Positions 41,001 through 46,860 are shown, counted from the stretch's first letter. The stretch: 64,000 bases of DNA from Candidatus Omnitrophota bacterium (GCA_030697665.1 JAUYPJ010000098.1:60544-124543), one strand, 5' to 3'. Numbers and translations are program-made. The notes: a model not told the origin generated them from the letters alone.

Positions 41001-43314
41001 CCCACGGGGAGACCTGGCCGGTCTGATCCTTCACCCGCGCCCGCCAGTGGTAGGTCTTGGCCGGCGCGCTGAAGGTGAAGTTGGTCTTCGTGACGGTGCC
41101 GGTCACCGCGGCCCCGGCATAGGCCACCGGCGAGCCTTCAAGAAGGCTCCACTCCGCCCTGTAGAGGTTGGCGACCTCACTCGCGCTCAGGGCCCGGGAC
41201 CAGATGCCGACTTCGTCGATCTGGCCGTTGAAAAACGTACTCGTCACCCCTACCCAGTTCTGACGATACACACCGATGGATGCGGGCGCCGAAGCATAAT
41301 TCACCGTGGTAGCCCCTAAGGCACGGCTGGCGACCTCGACCCCATCTCGATACGCATAGAGCGTCCCATTGCTGCCGGTAGAGCGCAGTACGACGTGATG
41401 CCACGCTCCGTCATTGACTGCGCCAGTCGTCGCGGTGAGTTCATGATACACTGCCTCCGTTCCACGCACGGCAACACTCAGAAATCCGCTCCCCGTCACT
41501 AAAAAATGAACGTACGGGTTGTGGGCATTGCCGTCATCTTGCCGGAAATAAATGAGTTGACCTGTTGTCGCAGACGTTTTGATCCAGGCGGCAATCGTAA
41601 ACCCTCCCGTGCCAAAATCCCAGGCGGTCTTGTTTCCTAAGTCAACGTACTGCGTCGTCCCGTTGAAGCTCAGGGCGTTGCTGAGCTTGCCCGCCACGAT
41701 CGTGGGGCCGTTGACGGCGGTACCGTCGTTGGAACCCTTGGCATCCCCGACCACACCACTCCCGCTGGTTTTGTCCATCTGCCAGTAACTGATCAGCCCG
41801 GTGCCGAGGGTCCCGCTCGCGTCAGGGTCGAAGAGAGATCCGTCGAAGGCCCCTCCCACCTCCTTGATCTCGATCTGGGGGATCAATGTCGCAGAGGCGA
41901 GAGTCGGGGCGGCGCTGCTGGGCGACATCGAGAACGTGAACGTCGCCGCGTTGGTCGTGATCTCCCCACCGATGGCGATCGGAGTCGTACCGCCAGCTTG
42001 GAGCTGCGTGAGCGCTGTGGGGGCCTTCGGAGGGCCGCCCACGAAGAAGTCGGCTCCGAGGTCGTTGCCCGCCCGCACGTCGCCATCCAGGTCGGTGGTC
42101 ACGGGCAGGTTCGTATCCGTCGCCATGCCCGGCCAGCCCGCCCCGCGCAGCCTCGAGGCGAACAGCAGGTGGAGATCTTCGCCGCCGACCGCGAGGGTGG
42201 TCAGGTGGCCGGAAGCGTCCAGGCCGGTTGTGTCGTTTGCGCCGCTCCTCCCCGAGGGGGTGCCGGTGTAGGCGTTGTAGTCGTCGGTCAACGCGCTGCC
42301 GCCGGTATTGTTCAGCGGGGTGCTGGAAAAGCCAAACACCACGTTGCTCTTCACCACAAGCGGCGAGGAGGCGGAGAGGTTCTTCAACAGATCCGCCGCG
42401 TTGCCGCTGGAGTAAAAGGTGTTGCCGTAGAGATAGCTGGTGCCGGAAGCTGAGGAGGTGAGGTAGAGTTGGCAGTCCGTGGCGTTGCGGTGGCTGTCGA
42501 TGAGGATGTTGCTGGAGAGCTTCAGAGCGCCTGAGGCCACCGAGACGACATAGCCGGACGTCGCAGAGGATGACTTGCGCAGGAGACACCCTGAGACGCG
42601 CGCCTCGCTCGTACCGCTTGTCAGGCTCATCAACGGACTTGTGCTGCTGCCGGTTGATTCCAGATACAGGTTGGTCAAACGCAGGTAGCCCACCCCTGAG
42701 GCAAGGAGCGAGCCGGTTGAGCCGGTGAACTTGACCCCTGCTCCGCCTTGGCCCACGACCCCCTTGTGCCGTTGGCTTGAGGCGGCGCGAATCTCCACGT
42801 AGTTGGCCGCCGACGTCTTCCAGGCGCCCAGCGTCAGCGTGGAGGCGAGGGTTTCTTGGAGGGACGTCTCCGCCACGGCGATCGCAGAATTGCCGGCGTC
42901 CGAGATGGTGACGTAGTTGGTCGTGCCCCGCTGCACCCGCTCACCGGACAGGAAGACGCCGTCGATCTGCTTGAGGAGGATCTGGGTGGAGGTGGCATGG
43001 ACCATGATGGCGGTCGCGCCTGATCTGGCGCCGACGACCGATGAGCCGTCCGGGATCGCACCGGTGATGCCGCTGTGGGCGAACACTTTGGTGGTCGCCG
43101 CGGTGAGATCGCAGGCCCTCGCATCCCAGGTGATGAGGCTGGTGTAGTCGCCTCCGGTGGCCTTGATCGTGGAGACGAACTCCGTCGCCGCGTAGGCAGT
43201 CGATAGTCCATAGTCCATAGTCCATAGTCCACAGACGACGGCGAGAAGCGCCAGCCGCTTCAGACTCCTGACACCTCCGACGATGGGGTGACGTTGACGC
43301 CGCGGCGCGCTCAT
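29080..43314 (-). CDS. giant (4744 aa) secreted surface protein with about five LamG/concanavalin-like modules, Ig/filamin-like modules, two Gly-rich modules and a C-terminal coiled coil
   Basis: Single uninterrupted ORF; repeated GAWNF..GLSFDGVDDYVDLG LamG signatures; TAQDRFGN Ig-like repeats; ESQATQAK repeats near C-term; signal peptide ending STAYA-ATEF. Confidence 0.92.
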   Translation of the reverse strand: MSAPRRQRHPIVGGVRSLKRLALLAVVCGLWTMDYGLSTAYAATEFVSTIKATGGDYTSLITWDARACDLTAATTKVFAHSGITGAIPDGSSVVGARSGATAIMVHATSTQILLKQIDGVFLSGERVQRGTTNYVTISDAGNSAIAVAETSLQETLASTLTLGAWKTSAANYVEIRAASSQRHKGVVGQGGAGVKFTGSTGSLLASGVGYLRLTNLYLESTGSSTSPLMSLTSGTSEARVSGCLLRKSSSATSGYVVSVASGALKLSSNILIDSHRNATDCQLYLTSSASGTSYLYGNTFYSSGNAADLLKNLSASSPLVVKSNVVFGFSSTPLNNTGGSALTDDYNAYTGTPSGRSGANDTTGLDASGHLTTLAVGGEDLHLLFASRLRGAGWPGMATDTNLPVTTDLDGDVRAGNDLGADFFVGGPPKAPTALTQLQAGGTTPIAIGGEITTNAATFTFSMSPSSAAPTLASATLIPQIEIKEVGGAFDGSLFDPDASGTLGTGLISYWQMDKTSGSGVVGDAKGSNDGTAVNGPTIVAGKLSNALSFNGTTQYVDLGNKTAWDFGTGGFTIAAWIKTSATTGQLIYFRQDDGNAHNPYVHFLVTGSGFLSVAVRGTEAVYHELTATTGAVNDGAWHHVVLRSTGSNGTLYAYRDGVEVASRALGATTVNYASAPASIGVYRQNWVGVTSTFFNGQIDEVGIWSRALSASEVANLYRAEWSLLEGSPVAYAGAAVTGTVTKTNFTFSAPAKTYHWRARVKDQTGQVSPWVAFGGNAETETDLMTLTGRTINANTTWADDQVFTNLLITNNAVVTVDSINKVGGAGQITAEVLGNLVVDSGASITANRTGYGSTSGPGQGGATYACARTGGGGAGYGGAGGAGYARGGGSYGSASQPIDMGSGGGHAHEPCQSTTGGGGSGGGALKLTVTGTLAVNGSVSANGGDLVGCNGQGGCGGGGSGGSLWFEAGTLAGTGSISANGGNGAGGGDGSGGGAGGRIVVYYTAKTFAGTLTAAGGTGRGAGGAGTISLELAHPPTSVGQFQADGVTAIPTGQATNNQMAVFKFSMTHEERSATLTPQIEVKEVGVPFNESGVLEGPAVAYAGAALTGTVTKTDIAYGQKAYHWRARVKDSKGNYSRWVAFGGNAETAADVTTLEGESLTGAVTWNADKTFTNLHITNGAVVTVDSFNKGGGAGQIVVNVIGDLTIDAGAAISADGRGYGPSSGPGAGCSAGCGSHRGGGGYGGVGSPGTCGGGGGTYGSSTQPTDMGSGGGGGCEGSGSSGAGSMKFVVGGTLTVNGTISAMGGNGVHWGGGGSGGSVWTEVGTLGGSGSISVNGGSSASGGGGGGRMALYYAAKTYTGTLSATGGAGFGPAGAGTIIESRISVAPMLLTPADKATHQRRKPTLTFKATDADGDYLRYKIVLAEDSAFSVGLQTFDQTASQVGWSGQDADGGKAYASGTTATYTLQTDLVRGKTYYWKAHAIDPAGSNVWSPVSVVRSFTVGPTLTITVPNGGEGLAVGQPTTITWTSQGPIPNVKLSYSLNNGADGYPHPIADSTPNDGTEAWTVPDVLSSQVKVKIVDVDDGTTNDVSDATLTIGQPTLKITSPNGGEAWSPSEIRPITWTSSGAIPYPLTLEYTKDGATFKTLATGEANDGMFDWTIPWDLSDTVKVKLSTAFARFFKDASSFDFGLGTLTNTELSGTGLSAKVQLAKDQEVSRLPSLGAWNFKEGSGATTVDLSGKGNTGTLTNGPTWTTGKLGNGLSFDGVDDYVDLQTLPIASGDAFTIAGWIKLSASQGDGRKFFSTLNVREGGVSSGATFGVGMGVINTGHDGINSNSLFLQTGKGHWSWSVSSSPTNSISQTNRWYHVAVTVSNATSTPPTVTFYIDGVKQTATPWGDGNAAISYGTDHNAARIGGSHTPGSPGYDTNYFNGLIDELAIYPKVLSVEEIAALYNGGTGITVGGGTVYVPSGTFTSRIFDTGGNTGFGTVAWTGTLLSADVGTVGSWHFDETTGTIAADKSGSSNTGTLTNGPTWTTGKVGNALQFDGTNDYVDLGNGASVQLGGTDKSFTLAAWAKRASSGTGDVIVLQGVGATNQGLTMMYRAANSFTCGFYGNDLDTSATYPDVNEWHHWVCTYDGATNARKIYRDGVLTASDTAASDYVGSGGTRIGMAPWDVSGYFGGLIDEVRIYNRVLTAGEVVAVYQTGSLPFLRARSSNDPAITGAPDFVTCPFLTSGQDLSGGCVKDGDRYLQYQVSMATSDLTVTPSLDDLTINYDSTTILSDLSDAAFAIKQPKLTFIQQPSGTATAGVAFAQQPKVAVQTLSGQTITTDQSTEVTLLLATGTGALTGTKTVKVVNGVAAFTGLSYNLSENIALNAVASPNAAAALSTPIAIGSATAKAISISGITDPIAAGDPSDVMVTIRDQFGNLATDYTGTIHFTSSDPKAALPPDFSFGTSGASAGWVQTSDADFSAGTLSNAAISGRGEAADVVLSLDAPVTFTEGFSMTTLRDSSTTAEWDEARGVVRLTPDYKADASLAGAWLFEEAGGVRADATGKGNTLGDINTVASSAENKEGERSAQLAAAGSEALVITVSALDAATSALRITGADQPIAVSAWVKPAGVGSPMGIVSLSKPEHRHWLLALDSANKVVFSLSENGTAERNAVGATALVPGTWYQVAGVYNDTEIRVYVNGLLDSSTSNPLAHTQGIFPWEADTDRPNFAIGHTGDPGAGFFNGLIDEVAVFSRALAPADVASVYEKGLASVVKYAPSAVAQSLTVDAIADSIASATLNATADLPAGSAISYFLSADGGKTWELATNLTTHTFAAPGSDLRWKAQLSTTNPSVTPTLKDVTISHATAYVSSGTLESSTKEVKADSFGTLSWTASAPAGTGVKFQLATNNDNLTWSYKGPDGTANSYYTTPGAPIHAGHNGQKFVRYKAFLAGAPANGLVSYWNMDEASGSTVADAVGANAGTATGTAVVAGKLGNARAMNGGSVSVANESNFDFSGPMTVAFWAYRTSSSSPQHLFGKRTGCTPAINYQMHWGTSSMGWGVGTSSSNLPLNTWTHIVGTFDGSTFRLYFNGVANASGAGSLGALNNDPLTIGTAGSCAPFGGQLDEVGIWNRALSAEEIATLYNGGTGLSAAAAVSTPVLSEVNLGYNTTAGAVGTHTFPKGVTLKAVGEQSVKVQDVVLSTLSSTQSGITVTPAAPTQLGFTQQPPSAMAAGSPFTVKAAVQDTLGNTVTSDNATAITLAVGKGTASLQGALTKTVVSGVATFGDLSYQKAETMAITASGGGYTSATSADVAVGPAAANKLAFTTVPAGDSVVVGARARYTVTAQDRFGNAQPAHGGLTVPLTSSSVSAGKAFYDAATGGTPITHLTLADGMARGDCWYLDEKVGAYAIATTHASLANASHSLNVTAAPAVRLAVSGETAAVTGVAATLTITAYDTYGNVAASYTGDKSVTFSGANSSPSPSAKNPACTDKAGSDVAFGTPMTMTFTNGAASCSMKLYKVETAAVKATSGSLATAETDALSVTVRHGPADHVMFKGSIPVPQPANKFEAGVPFVLGVLQAVDRYDNVADGGSGSALYSGDKIVTYALSGTADSPDGSTADAYTNSVSFLNGLSTTLLTTMLYRAQATSVIPHATDLTGADVASNAIKVVAGPVAKLSFYQQPSTTSLTNVALAQQPKVAVADQYGNPSTSASDQITLTASLTNGTFTPVTNGALTGDALTVTTTNGLAAFSGINYSYPEPIYLRASSSSKVAPDVYSFRITLSTGVEGALTSGALAEPATLSSTAYSAESRVAVFDVKVTDTGVDGYPIKIKQLAITRGTTADTTGGWLNVIGGASLSDGSTTMLGAVTADALAFGSGTSTVFTVANGTSKTYTLTLYLKPLLPAGIDGKKLAFDIDPNDDLMVDPVGSSFPAADALISSLTVDVTATKFVVLGIGATAAAGVPMAITVSATDVNGNLDTQYAGPKELVFSGANPSTSGQKPTCTNFAGVPMEFGQVTLVDFLNGRNTSAVSMTLYKAEGVAVKAATSDVMIATSSQDDLELIVTGGTPAKLSWHTQPEPVAVASAPWRLFKVSVADAYGNATPGAATVKMMPSVGCTTKLGSADTVPTESGVATFNNFAVTCAAYPAILTVNATGAGLTETGASSTVTVAEKFAITAKAIDSVNGGALTEVTLKIMDAATGQPVTGLTNPMTGNSPFIFSLPFGTYDFNFTKEAYVETTVQKLADVAADVVDGAYDANVIWTVFVTSVAESLADYRVLSNFVYDEPVDRVNASVRLEKRGRQVLSDPINTLKSCTLQVFDSSDAATPIYETSLPQPDANGNYWFKIDKAVASTKFVSGRTYFAKLAVRYGGPILETNVAYTAVTTFDIGISARLKILTDEIKSEVAGVQTTVASEAEATRSLMEFRVMAESQATQAKISTESALTKAKIAAESQATQAKVAAESQTTQAKVADVKADAQKILTATDTTLPSKIEETRKDVEAARQEVETARKSEILNRESTVKLGETLMIRYRTYPGLAPILDLYDGRNVPRINMAPMTEIGQSGIYEYAVAFLNTWGRGDFTIVCSESTKGTMDAAIITALSSSIEEVAGQVSAVMGSTSEIGAVKAGVMDLRALTGEVNSQFSVLESALAKISGDMAGKLEAVAASANELTSVHGQLSKMADVIKDLTGQTGMNLEKLYQVSKDKKEDIVYLKNKAQQLKAAMEMNQKMVDNIANKPITQTWFEFR
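43198..43234. repeat. heptamer array inside signal peptide of giant gene, CTATGGA family
   Basis: gtcgatagtccatagtccatagtccatagtccac. Confidence 0.9.
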
Positions 43315-43322
43315 GCTAGACT
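43294..43322 (+). promoter_or_regulatory. reiterated TA-cassette promoter, copy 1
   Basis: TTGACG-N17-TAGACT with TGC extended -10; overlaps the minus-strand start of the giant gene. Confidence 0.65.
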
Positions 43323-43343
43323 CCTAACTAGGAGGGAGGAGAG

Positions 43344-43544
43344 ATGGGGCACGTCACTGATCGCCATGTGACCATCAAAGAACTGCAAAAAATGGGCTAT
43401 CCGGTCATTCCTGGTAACGAATACATCCCGAAGGAATGGCTGCCTAAGAAACCTGTGTCGTTGGAGACGGTGCGACGACGCCTTGCCAAAATCAGAGGCA
43501 GTCTGGCGCAGACCGTTGCCGACATGCGGGACGAGGAAAGCTAA
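43344..43544 (+). CDS. putative VapB-type antitoxin
   Basis: 66-aa ORF directly upstream of PIN toxin. Confidence 0.6.
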   Translation: MGHVTDRHVTIKELQKMGYPVIPGNEYIPKEWLPKKPVSLETVRRRLAKIRGSLAQTVADMRDEES

Positions 43545-43550
43545 CCCTCC

Positions 43551-44000
43551 GTGCTCTACTTCCTTGATACCAGCGCCCTGGTTAAACGCTATCGCGCCGA
43601 AACAGGCACTGAGATTGTCGATGGCTTGTTCCAGGAGGCAGTCAACACGCTGGTGATCTCCGCACTGTCGATAGCGGAAACTGCGCGAGCGGTGGATACC
43701 CATGTCAGGCGTGGCGAAATTTCCGTTGGCGATGCCCGCTTGGCCATTGCCCGCTTGTATACGGAGTGTCACCGGGGAACCCTCGCTGTGCTTGAGGTTC
43801 AGCGTCGCTACATCTTCCGCGCGAACGAATTGATCCTGCAATTCCACCTCACTGCCGCTGATGCGATTATCTTGGCCACTGCCCTGACCTTGGCTCCAGA
43901 AACCCCTCTCTTCGTCTGCGCCGATACCCGTTCCGGCCTGCTGCGCGTCGCTGAAGCTTGCGGGCTCTCCACCCTCAATCCCCTGAGTCCTTCCAGCTAG
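43551..44000 (+). CDS. PIN-domain toxin (VapC-like)
   Basis: MLYFLDTSALVKRYRAETGTEIVDGL ... LTAADAIILATALTL. Confidence 0.87.
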   Translation: MLYFLDTSALVKRYRAETGTEIVDGLFQEAVNTLVISALSIAETARAVDTHVRRGEISVGDARLAIARLYTECHRGTLAVLEVQRRYIFRANELILQFHLTAADAIILATALTLAPETPLFVCADTRSGLLRVAEACGLSTLNPLSPSS

Positions 44001-44200
44001 CCTGCCTCCTCTGCCATTCGCGCTTGCGGCGGTGAGGTCGCAAGCGATGGCATCCCAGGTGATGAGGCTCGTGTAGTCGCCCCCGCTGGCTTTGATGGTG
44101 GAAACGAACTCCGTCGCATCCGCGGCGAAGACGATGGATCGTCCACCGTCCACCGTCCACAGTCCACAGAGAACCAAGAAGCTAAAGAACGGAAGAACTG
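44000..44200 (-). pseudogene. truncated duplicate of the 5' end of the giant LamG gene
   Basis: Minus-strand reading CGLWTVDGGRSIVFAADATEFVSTIKASGGDYTSLITWDAIACDLTAAS versus giant protein CGLWTMDYGLSTAYAATEFVSTIKATGGDYTSLITWDARACDLTAAT, then sequence diverges. Confidence 0.8.
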
Positions 44201-44215
44201 AAGAACGGAAGAACT
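44136..44215. repeat. heptamer (CCACCGT) plus octamer (GAAGAACG) arrays next to truncated giant-gene copy
   Basis: ccaccgtccaccgtccacagtccacag; gaacggaagaactgaagaacggaagaac. Confidence 0.82.
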
Positions 44216-44271
44216 GGAATAGCTTTACACCTCGGAATAGCTTTACAGCGTCCTCGGTGCCTGCCGGCTGC

Positions 44272-44300
44272 TTGACGGCGGATGCCGCATCGGCTATACT
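44272..44300 (+). promoter_or_regulatory. promoter of second TA cassette
   Basis: TTGACG-N17-TATACT. Confidence 0.6.
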
Positions 44301-44322
44301 TAACTTCCGAAAGGAGAACATC

Positions 44323-44511
44323 ATGCGTCTCTCGCTTCAAGATGTCGAGCAGGCCATTGAGCAGTTTCCCGCTCAGGACCAACAGAAACTCTTAGCCGAG
44401 TTACCCCAGTTGCTGAAAATTTCGGCTGCTGATCTTGCGTACCTGAAGCTTGCCGAAGCGTCCTTCGAGTTCTGGGAGAATTCGGACGACGCGGTGTATG
44501 ACACCCTGTAA
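44323..44511 (+). CDS. putative antitoxin of a PemK/MazF module
   Basis: MRLSLQDVEQAIEQFPAQDQQKLLAELPQLL...; SD aaaggaga upstream; overlaps truncated PemK-like frame. Confidence 0.6.
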   Translation: MRLSLQDVEQAIEQFPAQDQQKLLAELPQLLKISAADLAYLKLAEASFEFWENSDDAVYDTL

Positions 44512-44599
44512 AGCGGGTGACGTCGTCCTGCTGCCGTTCCCCTTCACCGACCTCACGACCGTCAAGCAACGTCCCGCCGTCTTCACGGTTCTGGCCTAG
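44498..44599 (+). pseudogene. truncated PemK/MazF toxin (33 codons)
   Basis: MTPCKAGDVVLLPFPFTDLTTVKQRPAVFTVLA* = N-terminal PemK/MazF motif then stop. Confidence 0.72.
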
Positions 44600-44627
44600 C
44601 TCGTTTTGCATCACTGAGCCTCTACCC

Positions 44628-44664
44628 GTTTCTTCAGTTCCTCGGTTTTTCAGTGTTTCGGTGC
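44628..44664. repeat. degenerate octamer array after truncated PemK
   Basis: tttcttcagttcctcggtttttcagtgtttcgg. Confidence 0.65.
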
Positions 44665-44770
44665 GGCCTCGCCGCACGCGTTGACCCTTCGACTCGCTCT
44701 GCTCGCTCAGGGTCAATCCTGCCTCGCACCGAGTGCCGTGCTCGGCACGAGGTGAGCGAAGCCGAACGGA

Positions 44771-44799
44771 TTGACGCCGCGGCGGGCTCATGCTAGACT
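44771..44799 (+). promoter_or_regulatory. reiterated TA-cassette promoter, copy 2
   Basis: TTGACG-N17-TAGACT, nearly identical to copies at 43294 and 46255. Confidence 0.68.
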
Positions 44800-44820
44800 C
44801 CTGTTCAGGAGGTCAACAAG

Positions 44821-44970
44821 ATGAAGGCCGCAAATATGGTTGAACAGCTTGAGCGGAGCATCGTCACTCAAACGGCCGGCCTGCTTCGAGGGCGTTTGCC
44901 GGAAGGACGCGTGTATCAGCGACGGCTTCGACGCGAGTGGGAGCAGCAGCTCAAGCGCAGGGCCTCTTAG
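44821..44970 (+). CDS. small ORF downstream of repeated promoter
   Basis: ATG after aggaggtcaacaag; 49 aa basic peptide. Confidence 0.4.
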   Translation: MKAANMVEQLERSIVTQTAGLLRGRLPEGRVYQRRLRREWEQQLKRRAS

Positions 44971-44986
44971 CGAGGAGGGACATGGA

Positions 44987-45157
44987 ATGGCCTCATCGAG
45001 GTTGACAGTTGAGCAGTTCATCAAGTCTCGCGTAAGAGACCGCGAGGTCATCCGCAAAGCCTCCACTCGCATTGACGCCTTCCGCAAGCGGTATGGCCAG
45101 CCTGAAGCAGGATTTGACTCCGTGAAGATCCTGCGCCAGTTGCGAGCGGCTCGGTGA
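44987..45157 (+). CDS. putative antitoxin of PIN module
   Basis: 56 aa, overlaps start of PIN-like frame. Confidence 0.5.
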   Translation: MASSRLTVEQFIKSRVRDREVIRKASTRIDAFRKRYGQPEAGFDSVKILRQLRAAR

Positions 45158-45255
45158 CTGTCGTCTTGGACGCCTCGGTCCTGCTGAAGTGGTTCGTCCA
45201 AGAACCAGGATCGGACGCTGCGCTGGATTTGAAAACCCGCTACCTGGATGCATAG
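45154..45255 (+). pseudogene. truncated PIN-domain toxin, cut at heptamer repeat
   Basis: VTVVLDASVLLKWFVQEPGSDAALDLKTRYLDA*; the TAG stop belongs to TAGTCCATAG repeat sequence. Confidence 0.75.
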
Positions 45256-45330
45256 TCCATAGACGAGAGTCCATAGGAAGACCAACGCACTGAAGAACGG
45301 AAGAACTGAAGAACGGAAGAACCAAAGAAC
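45252..45330. repeat. TCCATAG heptamers then GAAGAACG octamers, at break of PIN toxin
   Basis: atagtccatagacgagagtccatagg ... ctgaagaacggaagaactgaagaacggaagaaccaaagaacg. Confidence 0.85.
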
Positions 45331-45342
45331 GCTCGCATGTCC

Positions 45343-45371
45343 TTGACGGACTCCACCGAGGCTGATATGAT
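45343..45371 (+). promoter_or_regulatory. promoter for leaderless gene at 45378
   Basis: TTGACG-N17-TATGAT; GTG start lies 7 bp downstream of -10. Confidence 0.6.
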
Positions 45372-45377
45372 GCGAGA

Positions 45378-45704
45378 GTGCGGACTGTATCTTATCTCTA
45401 TACCCTCTCATCTGAAGCCACAGATCGCTTGCGAGTCCGCGCCACTGTCCATCGAGGCGAGATTGTGGGGTTCGTCGTCCAGTATGAGGCGCGGCTTGGC
45501 GACGCATGGCACCCCATCGTCCGGTTCGATACAGCTCACGGCTTTGCGCACCGCGATCTGATCCATCCCAACGGTCGGATTGACAAACAGCCTCTGCCGT
45601 GGGCACACTATAGTGTGGCGCTGACGTTTGCCACGCAGGAGCTAAAGGCGAGCTGGCCTCGCTACCGACGCGCCTATGAGGAGGAACGGCGTCATGGAGC
45701 ATGA
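45378..45704 (+). CDS. conserved hypothetical, probable TA-like pair member
   Basis: VRTVSYLYTLSSEATDRLRVRATVHRGEIVGFVVQYEARLGDAWHPIVRFDTAHGFAHRDL...; GTG start. Confidence 0.65.
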   Translation: MRTVSYLYTLSSEATDRLRVRATVHRGEIVGFVVQYEARLGDAWHPIVRFDTAHGFAHRDLIHPNGRIDKQPLPWAHYSVALTFATQELKASWPRYRRAYEEERRHGA

Positions 45705-45948
45705 GACCGCTGTACGGAAGAACCTGGACCTCCATGCCGAATGGATGCGGTATACCTTCGAGCATCCGGAAGTTCTTGACCGGATCCCTGAGGGTGCCCA
45801 GTTGATTATCCTGCCGACTGATGATCCTGAGTTGGCGGCAGAAAACACCAAAACCCTGCTTGCCGCTAAGCAGCTGGGGACACCCCTCGTCGTGGTCCAT
45901 ATGGCGTCGCCGAAACTGCCGACCCCCCAGGTCGAAATCTTGGCCTAA
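45694..45948 (+). CDS. partner of preceding gene, conserved hypothetical (DUF5647-like)
   Basis: MEHETAVRKNLDLHAEWMRYTFEHPEVLDRIPEGAQLIILPTDDPELA; overlaps upstream stop. Confidence 0.62.
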   Translation: MEHETAVRKNLDLHAEWMRYTFEHPEVLDRIPEGAQLIILPTDDPELAAENTKTLLAAKQLGTPLVVVHMASPKLPTPQVEILA

Positions 45949-45984
45949 GATCGCCGCGATCAGCCGACGCAGGAGGCGCTCGCG

Positions 45985-46200
45985 ATGAAAATCAGTTACG
46001 ATCCGCACGTGGATGCCGCGTACATCCGCTTCAAGAGAGGTCGATTCCAGGTCACAACCCACCGGCTGACCGAAGACGTCGCGGTCAACTATGCGCCTGA
46101 TGGCTCGGTCGTCGGCATCGAAGTGTTGGAGGCCAGCCGGTATTTGGTTAGGCATCGCCGCCCTCAAATCGAACTCGAGAATCTCCAACCCGCAGCGTAA
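45985..46200 (+). CDS. DUF2283 family protein (orphan antitoxin-like)
   Basis: MKISYDPHVDAAYIRFKRGRF...TEDVAVNYAPDGSVVGIEVLEASRYL. Confidence 0.8.
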   Translation: MKISYDPHVDAAYIRFKRGRFQVTTHRLTEDVAVNYAPDGSVVGIEVLEASRYLVRHRRPQIELENLQPAA

Positions 46201-46254
46201 TTCCGCCACTCTCCCCTTCGCCGCGAAGACCGTCGACCGGCCATCGCCGTTGGA

Positions 46255-46283
46255 TTGACGTCGCGGCGGGCTCATGCTAGACT
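46255..46283 (+). promoter_or_regulatory. reiterated TA-cassette promoter, copy 3
   Basis: TTGACG-N17-TAGACT. Confidence 0.68.
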
Positions 46284-46310
46284 CCTGGTTAAGGGGGAAG
46301 GAGGCAATCC

Positions 46311-46496
46311 ATGCAAACCATTGAGGCCATCTATGAAGACGGCGTCTTACGGCCGCTCCACAAGCTTGTGCTCCCGGAGCACGCACAGGTCTCCCTGACC
46401 ATTGTTGAATTCTCTGAGGAGCTCCTGTTAGCCGCTCAACAACAGGCCGCCGCGCGCCACTGGGACGATCCGGCGCTGGATGTCTACAACGAGTGA
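46311..46496 (+). CDS. DUF104/AF2212-like antitoxin
   Basis: MQTIEAIYEDGVLRPLHKLVLPEHAQVSLTIVE. Confidence 0.82.
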   Translation: MQTIEAIYEDGVLRPLHKLVLPEHAQVSLTIVEFSEELLLAAQQQAAARHWDDPALDVYNE

Positions 46497-46860
46497 AGTC
46501 GCGCGTGGCGACGTTGTTGTGGTCTCCTACCCCCTGATCTCCACCGGCCTGGCGATCCGCAAGCTGCGTCCCGCTGTTGTGGTCTCTAACGATGTCAATA
46601 ACCGCCGCCTGCCCGACGTAACCCTGATTCCGCTGACCTCGAAGACGCAGCGCGCGCTGGAAGCCACTCACCTGTTCATCTCGCAAGACAGCCCGGAGGG
46701 CCAACAGGCGGGTATTCGTCTGGACTCGGTGGTCAAGGCCGAGACGATCCTGACGCTGCCCCGGTCGCTGATTCATAAGGTCATTGGCCATCTGCCGTCT
46801 CAGGTGATGTCGAGCATCGACCGTTGCCTTGCACTCGCCCTCGGCCTTCCACCGATCTGA
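46480..46860 (+). CDS. type II PemK/MazF toxin
   Basis: VARGDVVVVSYPLISTGLAIRKLRPAVVVSNDVNNRRLPDVTLIPLTSKT; overlaps DUF104 gene. Confidence 0.85.
   Translation: MSTTSEVARGDVVVVSYPLISTGLAIRKLRPAVVVSNDVNNRRLPDVTLIPLTSKTQRALEATHLFISQDSPEGQQAGIRLDSVVKAETILTLPRSLIHKVIGHLPSQVMSSIDRCLALALGLPPI

Noticed and set aside
43311-44324. 337-aa minus-strand ORF
   Set aside because: Composite of the truncated giant-gene copy and antisense of the PIN toxin gene; treated as pseudogene plus shadow.
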